Counted from the first letter of the stretch, positions 8,291 to 17,861 are shown. The stretch: DNA of 52,848 bases from an uncultured Hyphomicrobiales bacterium (GCA_903931945.1 CAIZEI010000116.1:1-52848); one strand, 5' to 3'. Translations and numbers: made by a program. The notes: generated by a model not told the origin, from the sequence alone.

Positions 8291-8316
8291 TAAACCGGTC
8301 AGACTTTTCCGGTTTA
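8291..8316. terminator. Inverted repeat after the acyl-CoA ligase
   Basis: TAAACCGG (8291-8298), 10-base loop, CCGGTTTA (8309-8316): a perfect 8 bp stem 20 bases after the ligase stop. The loop holds TTTT but no T run follows the stem, so terminator function is uncertain. The remaining bases up to glmS presumably hold the glmS promoter. Confidence 0.4.
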
Positions 8317-8426
8317 GCGCGCCTGCTGCGTCCGTGGATATAAACCGTAACCCAATGTGATTTGATGGCGGGGGCGGCGCCGGCCTACCTCTTGCTACGC
8401 CCTGATTCGAATGGAGAACCTGTCCA

Positions 8427-10253
8427 ATGTGCGGAATTGTTGGAGTGATCAGCGGCGGGCCGGTCGCTGGCAAGATTGTCGAAGCGCTCAAGCGGCTGGA
8501 ATACCGGGGCTATGATTCGGCAGGCATCGCCACACTCGAGGCTGGCCAGCTGACGCGCCGGCGGGCGCAGGGCAAACTCCGCAATCTTGAGGAGAGGCTG
8601 GGCAAAGAGCCGCTGACCGGGCCGCTCGGCATCGGCCATACCCGCTGGGCGACGCATGGCAAGCCCACAGAAAACAATGCGCACCCGCACGCCAGCGACC
8701 GGCTCGCGGTCGTCCACAATGGCATTATCGAAAATTTTCGCGAATTGCGCGAGGAGCTGCGCGGCAAAGGTCATGATTTCGTCAGCGAAACCGACACAGA
8801 GGTTGTCGCCCATCTCGTCACTGAGGAAATGCGGCTGGGCAAGGGTCCGCAGGAGGCGGTCGCAGCGGCTTTGCCGCGACTGCGCGGCGCCTTCGCGCTT
8901 GGCTTTGTGTTCGATGGCTATCCGGATCTGCTGATCGGCGCGCGCCAGGGCGCGCCCCTGGCGGTTGGCTATGGCGAAGGCGAAATGTTCCTCGGCTCGG
9001 ACGCGCTGGCGCTGGCGCCTTTCACCAGCGATATCGCCTATCTCGACGATGGCGACTGGGTGGTGCTGACGCGCGAAGGCGCGGAATTCAGAAATTCGTC
9101 CGGCGCTGTTGTCCAGCGAACCCGGCTGCGCAGTCAGGCCTCGGCCTTCCTCGTCGACAAGGGCAATCACCGCCATTTCATGGCAAAAGAAATCCACGAG
9201 CAGCCCGAAGTCGTCGGACGAACGCTCGCCCATTACCTCGACATGTCCGGCGGCGCGGTGCGGCTGCCCTTCGACCTGCCCTTCGATCCCAAAGCCCTGA
9301 CGCGCATCACGATAACCGCGTGCGGCACGGCCTATTACGCCGGGCTCGTCGCCAAATACTGGTTCGAGCGCTTCGCCCGCCTGCCTGTCGAAATCGATGT
9401 GGCGTCCGAATTCCGCTATCGCGAAGCGCCCTTGCCAGACCAGGGCCTGATGATCGTGGTCTCGCAGTCAGGAGAAACTGCCGATACGCTCGCGTCGCTC
9501 CGCTACGCAAAAGACCGTGGCCAGCACACCCTGTCGGTCGTCAATGTGCCGACTTCGACCATCGCCAGAGAAAGCGATGTCGCCGCCCTCACATTGGCCG
9601 GACCGGAAATCGGCGTCGCCTCGACCAAGGCCTTCACCTGTCAACTGGCGGTGCTCGCCTGTCTGGCGGTCGGTCTTGGGCGCGCGCGCGGCGCGATCAC
9701 AGCTGAGCAGGAAGCTGGTCTTGTCTCTCACCTCATTGCATTGCCCGGCCTGCTGGCGGAAGCCATCAAGGCGACGCCGTCCATCGAGAGACTGGCGGGC
9801 TCGATCGCCAGGACACGCGACGTGCTTTATCTCGGGCGCGGAACGTCCTATCCGCTGGCGCTTGAAGGCGCGCTCAAACTGAAGGAAATTTCCTATATCC
9901 ATGCCGAGGGCTACGCAGCGGGCGAACTCAAGCATGGCCCGATCGCCCTGATCGACGAGACCATGCCGGTCATCGTGATCGCCCCCACCGATGGCGTGCT
10001 TGAGAAGACGGTTTCAAACATGCAGGAAGTCGCCGCGCGCGGCGGACGCGTGATCCTGATTTCGGACGATCATGCAATGAATGAAGCGGCGATTGCGCTC
10101 GAAGCGCATATCGCGATGCCGGCGATGGCGCCTGATTTTGCGCCGATCGTTTACGCCGCGCCGATCCAGCTGCTGGCGTATTATACGGCGCTGCAAATGG
10201 GCAAGGATGTCGACCAGCCCCGCAATCTCGCCAAATCGGTGACGGTGGAATAG
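8427..10253 (+). CDS. glmS: Glutamine--fructose-6-phosphate aminotransferase (isomerizing)
   Basis: Makes glucosamine-6-phosphate from fructose-6-phosphate and glutamine, the entry to UDP-GlcNAc for peptidoglycan and LPS. 608 aa, the usual length. MCGIVGVI supplies the Cys nucleophile of the Ntn glutaminase domain (about 1-215), with HTRWATHG and HNGIIENF in place. Two SIS sugar-isomerase domains follow (SQSGETADT and CGTAYYAG in the first; RGTSYPLALEGALKLKE and the C-terminal DQPRNLAKSVTVE). GGAG at about 8411 serves ATG 8427. No glmU is adjacent. A strong terminator follows. Confidence 0.98.
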   Translation: MCGIVGVISGGPVAGKIVEALKRLEYRGYDSAGIATLEAGQLTRRRAQGKLRNLEERLGKEPLTGPLGIGHTRWATHGKPTENNAHPHASDRLAVVHNGIIENFRELREELRGKGHDFVSETDTEVVAHLVTEEMRLGKGPQEAVAAALPRLRGAFALGFVFDGYPDLLIGARQGAPLAVGYGEGEMFLGSDALALAPFTSDIAYLDDGDWVVLTREGAEFRNSSGAVVQRTRLRSQASAFLVDKGNHRHFMAKEIHEQPEVVGRTLAHYLDMSGGAVRLPFDLPFDPKALTRITITACGTAYYAGLVAKYWFERFARLPVEIDVASEFRYREAPLPDQGLMIVVSQSGETADTLASLRYAKDRGQHTLSVVNVPTSTIARESDVAALTLAGPEIGVASTKAFTCQLAVLACLAVGLGRARGAITAEQEAGLVSHLIALPGLLAEAIKATPSIERLAGSIARTRDVLYLGRGTSYPLALEGALKLKEISYIHAEGYAAGELKHGPIALIDETMPVIVIAPTDGVLEKTVSNMQEVAARGGRVILISDDHAMNEAAIALEAHIAMPAMAPDFAPIVYAAPIQLLAYYTALQMGKDVDQPRNLAKSVTVE

Positions 10254-10309
10254 CGGGCCAGGCGAGCGGTCGTCGCGATACTTTCGCCCTTTCCAGTCGC
10301 GCCATTGAA

Positions 10310-10342
10310 AAAGGCCGGGGTCGCCCCGGCCTTTCGTTTTTT
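10310..10342 (+). terminator. Rho-independent terminator of glmS
   Basis: AAAGGCCGGGG (10310-10320), TCG loop, CCCCGGCCTTT (10324-10334), then CGTTTTTT. Perfect 11 bp stem; it also lies just beyond the end of the convergent gene at 10360-11643. Confidence 0.93.
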
Positions 10343-10359
10343 CTCATGCGTCGTGCGGC

Positions 10360-11643
10360 TTATTTGCCTGATTTATAGACGGCAATGCAGCCATTCTTGT
10401 GGCCGCAGATGGATTCGCCGTTGGTCGAAGTATCGGCGCCCGGACCCACCACCGAAACGGCGGCGCTTTGCGGCACAAAGATGAGGTTGCGGGCCGAGTC
10501 GGCGGCGACCGAATGCGAGCCGGTCGAGATCGGCACGATTTCAATCAGCAGGTTGTCGGCGCCGATGACGCCAAGCGCCGGAACGGGTTTCATGCGGCCC
10601 GAGCCGGTGTAATAGCGCTGATCGCCCTTGTTGTAGAAGACCTCATCCGACGAGACAATGCCGCCAATGTTGACCTGGTGTGTTGTGAAGCCATTGAGCG
10701 TAAGCGTGGTCTTGTTCTTCTTGTTGTTGGCCTCCGTGCAGCCGAACAGAATGTTGCCGTTGGGGCCGGCAGAGGCGCCATTGGGCCCGCAATCATGCAG
10801 CTGAATGACGCCTGATCGCTTGACGGGATCGTACAGGCCGGGGTTTGCGTCCGGGTTCAGCGGGTCGGTGACCAGCACGCCGCCGTCGCAGGTGACCTCC
10901 TTGTCCTTTTCTTCCTTGTAGTTGCAGCCTGGCGGGTTATTGGCGATCACCGGAATCGATGTGTAGAAGCGCTTGGTCGCCGGGTCCCAGGCCGGCTGCT
11001 CAAGCGAGAGTTCGGCGCCCTTTGGCACGATGGAATCCTGGATCGTGATCTTGGCGATGATCTTGACGCTGTTGGTCGCCGCATCGCCATTGCCGGAAAA
11101 CAGCGTTGCGTAGGTTGGATCCTCGGCGTTGTTGGCCGCGAGAATGAACTTGCCGTCCGAGGTCACGTCGAGTTCGTCGAGGCGCGTCTTGCCGCCGGTG
11201 GCGATGGACGCCTTGATTGGCTCCTTCGCGTCATCAAGATCGATCACCTTCAGCGTGCTGTCGCCATCGCCGGCATAGAGCCAGCGGCCATGCGTGACCA
11301 CGCCGTCGGGACCGGAATGCTGGTTATCAACTGTGTTATTGGGCTTGATGATAGCGCCGACGAAGCCGCCGATGGTGCGCTTGAATTTCAGCGTCTTGGT
11401 GTCGATGACATCGATGCCCTTGTTGGAGCGGTCGGCGAGGAAATATTCGCCGCGTTTCGAATCGACCCAGCTGATATCGTAGGAACGCAGCGGGTTGCCG
11501 GGAATGTCGATCGCAGTCACGCATTTCGTCTTGGTGGGCGCGGTATTGGCGATCACGCCGCATGTGCCGGCGAAAGCGAGCGAAGGCGCAAGGCCGCAGA
11601 GGGCGCCCGCGATGTAAAGCGGCCATTTGATATTCCTGGACAT
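10360..11643 (-). CDS. Secreted beta-propeller (YVTN/YncE-like) protein
   Basis: 427 aa with a clear signal peptide (MSRNIKWPLYIAGALCGLAP...AFA, cut near 25). The mature part shows beta-propeller-type repeats such as IDVIDTKTLKFKRTIGGF and LKVIDLDDAKEPIKASIATG, with short DVTSDGKFILAANN blades. It contains Cys residues spread along the chain that could form disulfides in the periplasm. No catalytic motif is recognised. It may be a periplasmic scaffold or lactonase-like protein; the function is unknown. It is convergent with glmS and alone on its strand. Confidence 0.75.
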   Translation of the reverse strand: MSRNIKWPLYIAGALCGLAPSLAFAGTCGVIANTAPTKTKCVTAIDIPGNPLRSYDISWVDSKRGEYFLADRSNKGIDVIDTKTLKFKRTIGGFVGAIIKPNNTVDNQHSGPDGVVTHGRWLYAGDGDSTLKVIDLDDAKEPIKASIATGGKTRLDELDVTSDGKFILAANNAEDPTYATLFSGNGDAATNSVKIIAKITIQDSIVPKGAELSLEQPAWDPATKRFYTSIPVIANNPPGCNYKEEKDKEVTCDGGVLVTDPLNPDANPGLYDPVKRSGVIQLHDCGPNGASAGPNGNILFGCTEANNKKNKTTLTLNGFTTHQVNIGGIVSSDEVFYNKGDQRYYTGSGRMKPVPALGVIGADNLLIEIVPISTGSHSVAADSARNLIFVPQSAAVSVVGPGADTSTNGESICGHKNGCIAVYKSGK

Positions 11644-11979
11644 ACTCTCTCCCTGACTGTTCTGGCCGCTCCCGAAATTTCGGGGCGCAGCAGCTGCGTT
11701 CTCGACAGCGCGTGCTGAAGCAATCTATCGACCGCGGGAGTTCCTGTAAACCGGCTTGACCATTCGACCGCGTTCGCCAAACCCCGTCGGCGGGGCTGAA
11801 AGGCCGCTCCAGCAGCCGCCTGAAAATAGCCCCCTTCCTGCGTCATCGCCGCTGGCGGCGCCGCGATTGGCCCCTCTCCTCAAATCAGCGCCAATTGAAT
11901 GGCGGACGTGTGGCCCCGCGCTTGCTTCAAAGGTTTTTTGACGCCATGGTCAGCCCGCCATTTCGCCGCCGGAGCTTCG
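11644..11979. other. Intergenic region between divergent genes
   Basis: 336 bases separating the secreted propeller gene (minus) from the DUF502 gene (plus). It must hold both promoters. A small CCCC-GTCGG-CGGGG-type hairpin lies near 11784-11795. GGAG at 11971-11974 is the RBS of the DUF502 gene. No ORF or RNA gene is convincing here. Confidence 0.6.
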
Positions 11980-12708
11980 ATGTCCGACCCGAACCCGATT
12001 TCCCCCGGTCCCGACCTCTCCCGTTTCGTGGCTCCCGAGCCGCGACCTGCGTTCGGATCTGGTATCCGCACATGGTTTCTGACGGGCGTTGTCATCGCCG
12101 GCCCGCTGGCGGTGACAGTCTGGCTTGTGATCTGGTTCACAGGCACCGTTGACGCCTGGGTGAGGCCGCTCGTGCCGCCAGCCCTGTGGCCGGACACGTA
12201 TCTGCCTGTTCGCCTGCCCGGGACCGGGGTTGTCCTGGCGTTCCTTGGCTTGACCCTGCTGGGCTTCCTGACCGCGAACCTCGCGGGACGCACCTTGATC
12301 CGCCTCAGCGAGCGCTTGCTGGACCGCATTCCCGCCGTGCGCGGAATTTACAAAGGCGTCAAACAGGTTTTTGAAACGATCTTCTCGCAAAGCGGGACAT
12401 CGTTCCGCCGCGTCGGGCTGGTGGAATACCCGGCCAAGGGGCTTTGGTCGGTCGTGCTGATTTCATCGCCGCCATCCGAGGCGGTCGCGCGCAGCCTGCC
12501 GGGCGAGGATGACTATATTTCGGTGTTTCTGCCCTGCGCGCCGAACCCGACCACCGGCTTCTGGTTCTACCTGCCCGCAAAAAATGTGATCGATGTCGAT
12601 ATCTCCACCGACGAGGCTTTCAAGCTCATCATGTCCGCCGGCGTGATTCAGCCCGGCGAACACAAGCCCGCCGATATCGTCAATGGCGCGAAAAAGATCA
12701 AGGCCTGA
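11980..12708 (+). CDS. DUF502 family membrane protein
   Basis: 242 aa inner-membrane protein. Two hydrophobic segments are visible: FLTGVVIAGPLAVTVWLVIW (about 33-52) and LPGTGVVLAFLGLTLLGFL (about 79-98). They are followed by the family motif RIPAVRGIYKGVKQVFETI and a C-terminal soluble domain with PTTGFWFYLP. ATG 11980 is preceded by GGAGCTTCG, a good RBS; a longer frame from 11899 lacks one. The role of DUF502 proteins is not established. No operon partner is seen. Confidence 0.9.
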   Translation: MSDPNPISPGPDLSRFVAPEPRPAFGSGIRTWFLTGVVIAGPLAVTVWLVIWFTGTVDAWVRPLVPPALWPDTYLPVRLPGTGVVLAFLGLTLLGFLTANLAGRTLIRLSERLLDRIPAVRGIYKGVKQVFETIFSQSGTSFRRVGLVEYPAKGLWSVVLISSPPSEAVARSLPGEDDYISVFLPCAPNPTTGFWFYLPAKNVIDVDISTDEAFKLIMSAGVIQPGEHKPADIVNGAKKIKA

Positions 12709-12724
12709 AGCATCCAGACACAAA

Positions 12725-12744
12725 CGGTCGCCCGAAGGCGACCG
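12725..12744. terminator. Hairpin between convergent genes
   Basis: CGGTCGCC-CGAA-GGCGACCG, a perfect 8 bp stem with a stable CGAA tetraloop, between the ends of the DUF502 gene and the convergent cytochrome/propeller gene. There is no T tract on either side, so terminator action is uncertain. Confidence 0.5.
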
Positions 12745-12770
12745 CTGCGCTATTCCGATGCCGGATAAGC

Positions 12771-14420
12771 TCAATCCAGCGGTTCGACCTTTACAATCGA
12801 CGCGCCATGGTTCGATCCAACCCAGAATGTCGGGATCGCTGTCGAATTATCGACGAACATGCGGCGCATATTGGTGTCGCGCGGCAACGGATATTCAACC
12901 GCCTGGCCACTTTTGGGATCAAGGCGGACGACGCGATCGGTCGTCATGCCGCCGGTCCACAAATCGCCGTTCTTGTCCCAAATCACGTCGTAGGGGCTGG
13001 TGAATTTGGTCGGCAGCGGAAACTCGGTCATTTTCTCGGTTGCGGTGTCGAGCATACCAATATTGTTGCCGCGGAATTCGGCGAAGAAGAACCGCCCCTG
13101 CGCGTCCATATGACCGCGGCGATTGCGGGCGTTGGGCGTTGCGACCTGATAGGTCTTCGTGCTGAAGTCCTTGGCGTCGACACGCATGATGTAATTTGAC
13201 TGGAAGTCGGTGAGATAGAGATTGTTCCGCTCGTCCGGAACAATGTCATAGAACGAGTGTTGATCCCTGCCGCCGGGCAATTGGGCGATCGGGTTCAGGT
13301 CCTCGTATTTCCCGCTGTTCACGTCGAGGCGCAGAATCCCTTGCGATCCGGCGTCATTCGTCCATATCTTGCCATCCAGATCCTGATGCAACGTCACCAT
13401 GTTGAGCTGGGTGTCGTCCCTGTTGCGCTCCTTGGAAACCGGATAATAGGTGAATTTCTCTGTCTTAGGATCGAATTTGGCGACAGCGGCCTGATACATC
13501 ATGCCGATCCACAGCTTCCCGTCCTTGTCCGGATTGATATCGAGATTGCCGGTGGGCCAGCCCGGCTTGAACACCTGCATCTCGTATTCGGATGCGACGC
13601 CGGTCTTTGGATCGAGCTTGCCGAGGAACTGTTCGGCGAAGTTGGTGTAATAGACCGAGCCATCGTGCACGATCACGTCATGCGGCTCGATGGTTTTGCG
13701 CGGCAGATCGTATTCAGTGATGACAACATGCGTGCCCCGGCCCTTGACGCGCGGCATGGTCTTGAGGTCGTAGCTCCATGTGTCGCTCTGGCTCAGATTG
13801 ATGGTTGAGAGATAGTCCGCCATCTTGCGAAACCGTTTCTCCGGGTTTTCCGAACGCGAGAACTCCTTGCGCGGCTGCGGCTTGATGGGCTGGCTGACCT
13901 GCGCGTAGGACGACATACGCGTCTGGATGGCGACAAAGCCATCCGAATCGTAACTGGAGCGCACGATGCGTTCGAGCGTATGGCAGCTCACGCAATTGAT
14001 CATGTCGCGCTTCTGGTCGTCTGTGCCGGGGATGCTCATCATCCATTCGGCGTTGGTGAGCTGTTTGGCGAGATTGCGGGTCTTTTTCAGCTTGACGTCA
14101 CTGGTTGCGGCGGCGTCCGCAAGATCGAGCGTTTTGGCGCTGTCCAGTTCATAGCCGGCGGCGCGAATGGAGATCGCATATTTGCCTGCGCTCAATTTAT
14201 CCGCTGGAAAGGCATAGTGGCCCTTGTCGTCGGAAATCACGCTGACGGTGATATTCGAGCCATCCTTGTGGGCGCTGACAATGACGCCTTCCATTGGCCC
14301 TTCTTCAGGCGAGGAAACGACGCCAGTCAGAACGGCGGCATGAGCCGCGTCGCCTTGCGGCAAACCGAGCGCGATCAGCGCCGTCGCCGCCACGCCCGAA
14401 AGCAGGAATTGTTTTCGCAT
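12771..14420 (-). CDS. Secreted cytochrome c / Vgb-like beta-propeller fusion
   Basis: 549 aa, with a signal peptide (cut near residue 28, AHA-AVL). Domains in order: a carboxypeptidase-regulatory-like beta sandwich (about 29-112, TGVVSSPEEGPMEGVIVSAH); a c-type heme site C143-V-S-C-H147 (NCVSCHTLERI); then a six-bladed propeller (about 220-549) of the virginiamycin B lyase/NHL type with blades such as GKLWIGMMYQAAVAKFDP and DLWTGGMTTDRVVRLDPKSG. ATG 14420 is preceded by GGAGGATCCA, an excellent RBS. A periplasmic redox or lyase enzyme is inferred; the Vgb catalytic residues were not verified and the substrate is unknown. Confidence 0.85.
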   Translation of the reverse strand: MRKQFLLSGVAATALIALGLPQGDAAHAAVLTGVVSSPEEGPMEGVIVSAHKDGSNITVSVISDDKGHYAFPADKLSAGKYAISIRAAGYELDSAKTLDLADAAATSDVKLKKTRNLAKQLTNAEWMMSIPGTDDQKRDMINCVSCHTLERIVRSSYDSDGFVAIQTRMSSYAQVSQPIKPQPRKEFSRSENPEKRFRKMADYLSTINLSQSDTWSYDLKTMPRVKGRGTHVVITEYDLPRKTIEPHDVIVHDGSVYYTNFAEQFLGKLDPKTGVASEYEMQVFKPGWPTGNLDINPDKDGKLWIGMMYQAAVAKFDPKTEKFTYYPVSKERNRDDTQLNMVTLHQDLDGKIWTNDAGSQGILRLDVNSGKYEDLNPIAQLPGGRDQHSFYDIVPDERNNLYLTDFQSNYIMRVDAKDFSTKTYQVATPNARNRRGHMDAQGRFFFAEFRGNNIGMLDTATEKMTEFPLPTKFTSPYDVIWDKNGDLWTGGMTTDRVVRLDPKSGQAVEYPLPRDTNMRRMFVDNSTAIPTFWVGSNHGASIVKVEPLD

Positions 14421-14516
14421 TGGATCCTCCCTGTGCGCCCGGAGCTTTGGCTCTTTGGGCGATTGCGCCGGGGGAAACTGCGCCGAATGCAATTTGAACG
14501 CAAGACGGCGGGCGAA

Positions 14517-15353
14517 TTAAAAATCCGTCGCGGGAACCCCGCCCAGATCATCCAGCGCGCCCGAGCCAACAATCTGCGCCAGGCGACTGCGGCCTGGCTT
14601 GCCGGGTCGGTAGGGGCGCTCTTCAAAGACGCCATTCAGTCTGAAATGAGCGAGCGGCATTGCGCCTGCGGCGCGGAGATCCGGATTGAGCGCGAGGTAA
14701 ACAGCCGGATTCCATCCCTCCGGACGCCAATCGCGTTCAGGCGGCGACGGCGCATCAAGCGCAAATGGATGGAACCCGAGGCGACGGCGCCACTTGTCCC
14801 GACCCGCAGCGCCCTCCTCGACGGCGCCATACATCAGAAATTCCGCGCCCGCGGCAAGCGGGTCGCCCGAGTCCAGCAGCCACTGCATCATATCAAACAT
14901 CAACAGCTTCATCACGCCATCGCGCAGCGCTGCGCCATGTCCCATGAAAAAGACGATTTCGATCAGATTGCCGGAGCGACCGAGCGTCGCCTTCCCCATC
15001 ATCCGTTCGGGAGCGCTCTTGTTGAAAACGCCAAAATCAATCCGCCAGTGTTCATTGCACGCAGGCTTCGTGAACGGGACAATTGTCTGGTTCGCGTCGT
15101 CCGACCGCGCGAGCGAGGCTTCGCGCGACGCCGCCACGATGCCGCCCGAGCGCCGCCATTTCGACCCGACTATGTCTCGAAGCGATACGTTATGGGAATT
15201 CTGGCCGATCCTGCGCGTTGTGTATCCGCGCTTCCTCGCCCGAGCCGCTTCGCGACGGTCATTGCCATCCGACAGGCGCGAGGCCTCGCGCATATAATCT
15301 GCATAGGAGCCAAAATCGCCCAGACCGATCATCGACGCAAACGGGCGAGCCAT
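14517..15353 (-). CDS. Hypothetical protein with acetyltransferase-like core and C-terminal NPDL motif
   Basis: 278 aa from ATG 15353; the frame stays open to a GTG at 15635, so up to 94 extra N-terminal residues are possible. The middle (HWRIDFGVFNKSAPERMMGK ... KWRRRLGFHPFAL) vaguely resembles a GNAT fold, ending in a GF-P strand. The C-terminus WNPAVYLALNPDLRAAGAMP followed by LAHFRLNGVFEERPY resembles the short repeat found at the ends of many glycosyltransferase-like proteins. No RBS settles the start. It lies upstream of the cytochrome/propeller gene on the same strand, 96 bases away. Confidence 0.5.
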   Translation of the reverse strand: MARPFASMIGLGDFGSYADYMREASRLSDGNDRREAARARKRGYTTRRIGQNSHNVSLRDIVGSKWRRSGGIVAASREASLARSDDANQTIVPFTKPACNEHWRIDFGVFNKSAPERMMGKATLGRSGNLIEIVFFMGHGAALRDGVMKLLMFDMMQWLLDSGDPLAAGAEFLMYGAVEEGAAGRDKWRRRLGFHPFALDAPSPPERDWRPEGWNPAVYLALNPDLRAAGAMPLAHFRLNGVFEERPYRPGKPGRSRLAQIVGSGALDDLGGVPATDF

Positions 15354-15758
15354 GGAATGCAACGAGCCTGTTCGCGCATCTCGCGAAAAACCCCGCACAC
15401 CATCCCACAGGGCGGCGACATGACAGGCGCACCTTGTATTGTGGCAATGCTCACGAAACCGGATAGCGGCCAGAGGGGCCTGAACGTCGCCAAGCAAGCC
15501 ATAACGCTTCCGCCGTCGTCGATGGCCCAGCGTCTCAGCAATTTTGAACAAGCGTCGCGCTTCGGCGACGTTTTCAATGGCTGTCCAACACCAACCCGCA
15601 AGGGATTCACTCATTTCGCCAGTCATCAACCACACAATCTATTAACGCAGCGAACCGGGCCCCTGGGCAACCAGATGCATTCAAGGCCTTACGAAAGATG
15701 AGAGGATTATATCTATATTTCGCTAACCGGCAAATCGCATCGCCGCCGGATTCCGCCC
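15354..15758. other. Gene-poor stretch, possible N-terminal extension
   Basis: 405 bases between the favoured start of the hypothetical gene (15353) and the 3' end of recG (15759). The first part could encode an N-terminal extension of that gene up to 15635, but the predicted peptide is rich in Arg/His/Cys and looks unlike a real domain. The rest (15636-15758) shows no gene or strong terminator. Confidence 0.45.
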
Positions 15759-17861
15759 TTATCCCGCCCGAAGCAGCCGCGCAGCCTCCTCCCGCTCAAA
15801 AATATAGAGCAGCAACCGCAGGGCTTCGCCGCGCTCCCCGGTCAGGCCAGGATCGTTCTGCAAGGCCTTCGCCGCCTCTTCCCTTGCCGCAGGCAACAGA
15901 TCGGCATGAACGGAGAGATCGGCAAACCGGAACCCCGGCGCCCCGGATTGGCGTGCGCCAAGCACCTCCCCTTCGCCACGAAGTTTGAGGTCTTCCTCGG
16001 CGATCCGAAAACCATCTTCGGTCTCACGCATGATCCCCAGCCGCCCACCGGCGATCTCCCCAAGCGGCGCCCGGTACAGCAGAACGCAGGATGATTTCCC
16101 GCTGCCGCGCCCGACGCGCCCGCGCAACTGGTGGAGCTGCGCCAGGCCGAAACGTTCCGCATGTTCAACGATCATGATGACGGCGTTGGGGACGTCGACG
16201 CCGACCTCGATGACGGTGGTTGCGACAAGCACCTGCGTTTGCCCGCGTTGAAACGCTTCCATCGCAGCGTCCTTATCCCGGCCTTTCATCTGCCCGTGAA
16301 CGAGGCCGACGCGGTCGCCAAAAATGCGCGCAAGATCCTCGAACCGGTCCTGCGCGGCGCTGAGTTCGAGCTCCTCGTTTTCCTCCACCAGCGGGCAGAC
16401 CCAATAGGCCTGCGCGCCTGCCGCCGTCGCGCGTTTCAGTCCCTCGATCACATCGCCGATCCGCTCCAGCGGCATGGCGCGTGTTTCAATCGATTGACGT
16501 CCGGCAGGTTTTTCCCGCAGGGTCGAAACATCCATATCGCCGAAAAACGTCAGCACCAGAGTGCGCGGAATCGGCGTTGCAGTCATCACCAGAATATCGA
16601 CCGCCGCCCCTTTTTCGCCGAGCGCAAGCCGCTGATGGACGCCAAAGCGGTGTTGTTCATCGACAACCGCAAGCGCTAGGTCCGCGAACTGCACGCTCTC
16701 CTGAAACAGCGCATGCGTTCCGATCAGAATATCGATCTCGCCCGCCGCCAGCTCCGCCAGCGTGCGGCGGCGCTGCGTCGATGCATCGCGCCCGGTGATC
16801 AGGGCGACACGCATCCCTGCAGCCCCCGCCATGGGTCCGATCCGTTCATAGTGCTGCCGCGCCAGAATTTCGGTTGGCGCCATCAGCGCGGCCTGACGAC
16901 CGTTTTCCACCGCCGCTGTCATCGCGAGCAGCGCGACGAGCGTTTTCCCGGAGCCGACATCGCCCTGCAAAAGGCGCAACATGCGTTTGTCGCTCGCCAT
17001 GTCCGCAAGGATTTCCGCCGTCGCGACTGTTTGCGCCCCTGTCAGCGAAAAGGGCAAGGCGGCCAGAATTTTTGCGGCGATACGTCCGTCGCCTTGCGTC
17101 GCGCGGCCGTTGTCATCGCGCATGCGCGCCCGCACCATCATCAAGGCCAGTTGGTTGGCCAGCAATTCGTCGGAGGCGAGGCGGAGGCGGGCGGGCGAAT
17201 CAGGCGCAACATCGGCAGGCGATCCGGGCGTATGAAGCCTTGTCAGCGCCTCGATAAAACCCGGTAAGGAGCGCTGGCCGAGCCAACGGGGGTCGCGCCA
17301 TTCGGGCAAGGCGGGCAAGCGTTTCAGCGCCTCCTGAACCGCCCTGGCGACGGTGCGCTGGTAGAGTCCCTCGGTCAGGCTATAAACGGCTTCGACAGGC
17401 GGCAGGCGCGCCAGACCCTGTGCGTCCAGCACCTTGTCCGGGTGGGTCATCTGCAGATGCCCTTCGTAGAGCTCAAGGCGGCCCGATATCCAGCGCGTCT
17501 CGCCAACCGGCAGCGACTTCTGAATCCATTCAACGTTTGAATGGAAGAAGACCAGTTGCATATCGCCCGTATCGTCCTCCACCAGAACGCGATAGGGGCC
17601 TTTGGCGTATCGGCCTGTGGGCGCACGATGCTCGACCACCCGGGCTTCGATGACGACAATCTGGTCGCGCGGGGCGTCGCGGAGCTTTGGCCGCTCCCGC
17701 CGGTCAATTGTCGCGTGAGGGATATGACAGAGAATATCGATCGCGCGCGCGCCCTCCGCTCCCCGTTCGAGCAGGCGGTCGAACTGCTTGCCGGTCTTGG
17801 GGCCAACGCCCGGCAGACTGGCGAGCGGCGCAAACAGGGGATTGAGGATCGCAGGGCGCAT
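15759..17861 (-). CDS. recG: ATP-dependent DNA helicase RecG
   Basis: 700 aa branch-migration helicase that regresses stalled forks and processes Holliday junctions. The N-terminal wedge/OB domain covers about 55-160 (VLVEDDTGDMQLVFFH). Helicase domain 1 has Walker A GDVGSGKT at 300-307 and DEQH at 401-404 in VVDEQHRFGVHQR. Domain 2 includes ATTVIEVGVDVPNA and QLRGRVGRG, and the C-terminal TRG-like region follows. The length and all motifs are normal. It is divergent from a tctC-type gene, with about 107 bases between. Confidence 0.98.
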   Translation of the reverse strand: MRPAILNPLFAPLASLPGVGPKTGKQFDRLLERGAEGARAIDILCHIPHATIDRRERPKLRDAPRDQIVVIEARVVEHRAPTGRYAKGPYRVLVEDDTGDMQLVFFHSNVEWIQKSLPVGETRWISGRLELYEGHLQMTHPDKVLDAQGLARLPPVEAVYSLTEGLYQRTVARAVQEALKRLPALPEWRDPRWLGQRSLPGFIEALTRLHTPGSPADVAPDSPARLRLASDELLANQLALMMVRARMRDDNGRATQGDGRIAAKILAALPFSLTGAQTVATAEILADMASDKRMLRLLQGDVGSGKTLVALLAMTAAVENGRQAALMAPTEILARQHYERIGPMAGAAGMRVALITGRDASTQRRRTLAELAAGEIDILIGTHALFQESVQFADLALAVVDEQHRFGVHQRLALGEKGAAVDILVMTATPIPRTLVLTFFGDMDVSTLREKPAGRQSIETRAMPLERIGDVIEGLKRATAAGAQAYWVCPLVEENEELELSAAQDRFEDLARIFGDRVGLVHGQMKGRDKDAAMEAFQRGQTQVLVATTVIEVGVDVPNAVIMIVEHAERFGLAQLHQLRGRVGRGSGKSSCVLLYRAPLGEIAGGRLGIMRETEDGFRIAEEDLKLRGEGEVLGARQSGAPGFRFADLSVHADLLPAAREEAAKALQNDPGLTGERGEALRLLLYIFEREEAARLLRAG

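Noticed and set aside
13980-15701. Very long plus-strand frame (573 codons) opposite the cytochrome/propeller and hypothetical genes.
   Set aside because: A shadow of the minus-strand coding sequence; the peptide is Arg/Ala/His-rich with no domain or signal. Similar long shadows at 4579-6324, 27253-28608 and 50349-51674 were rejected for the same reason.
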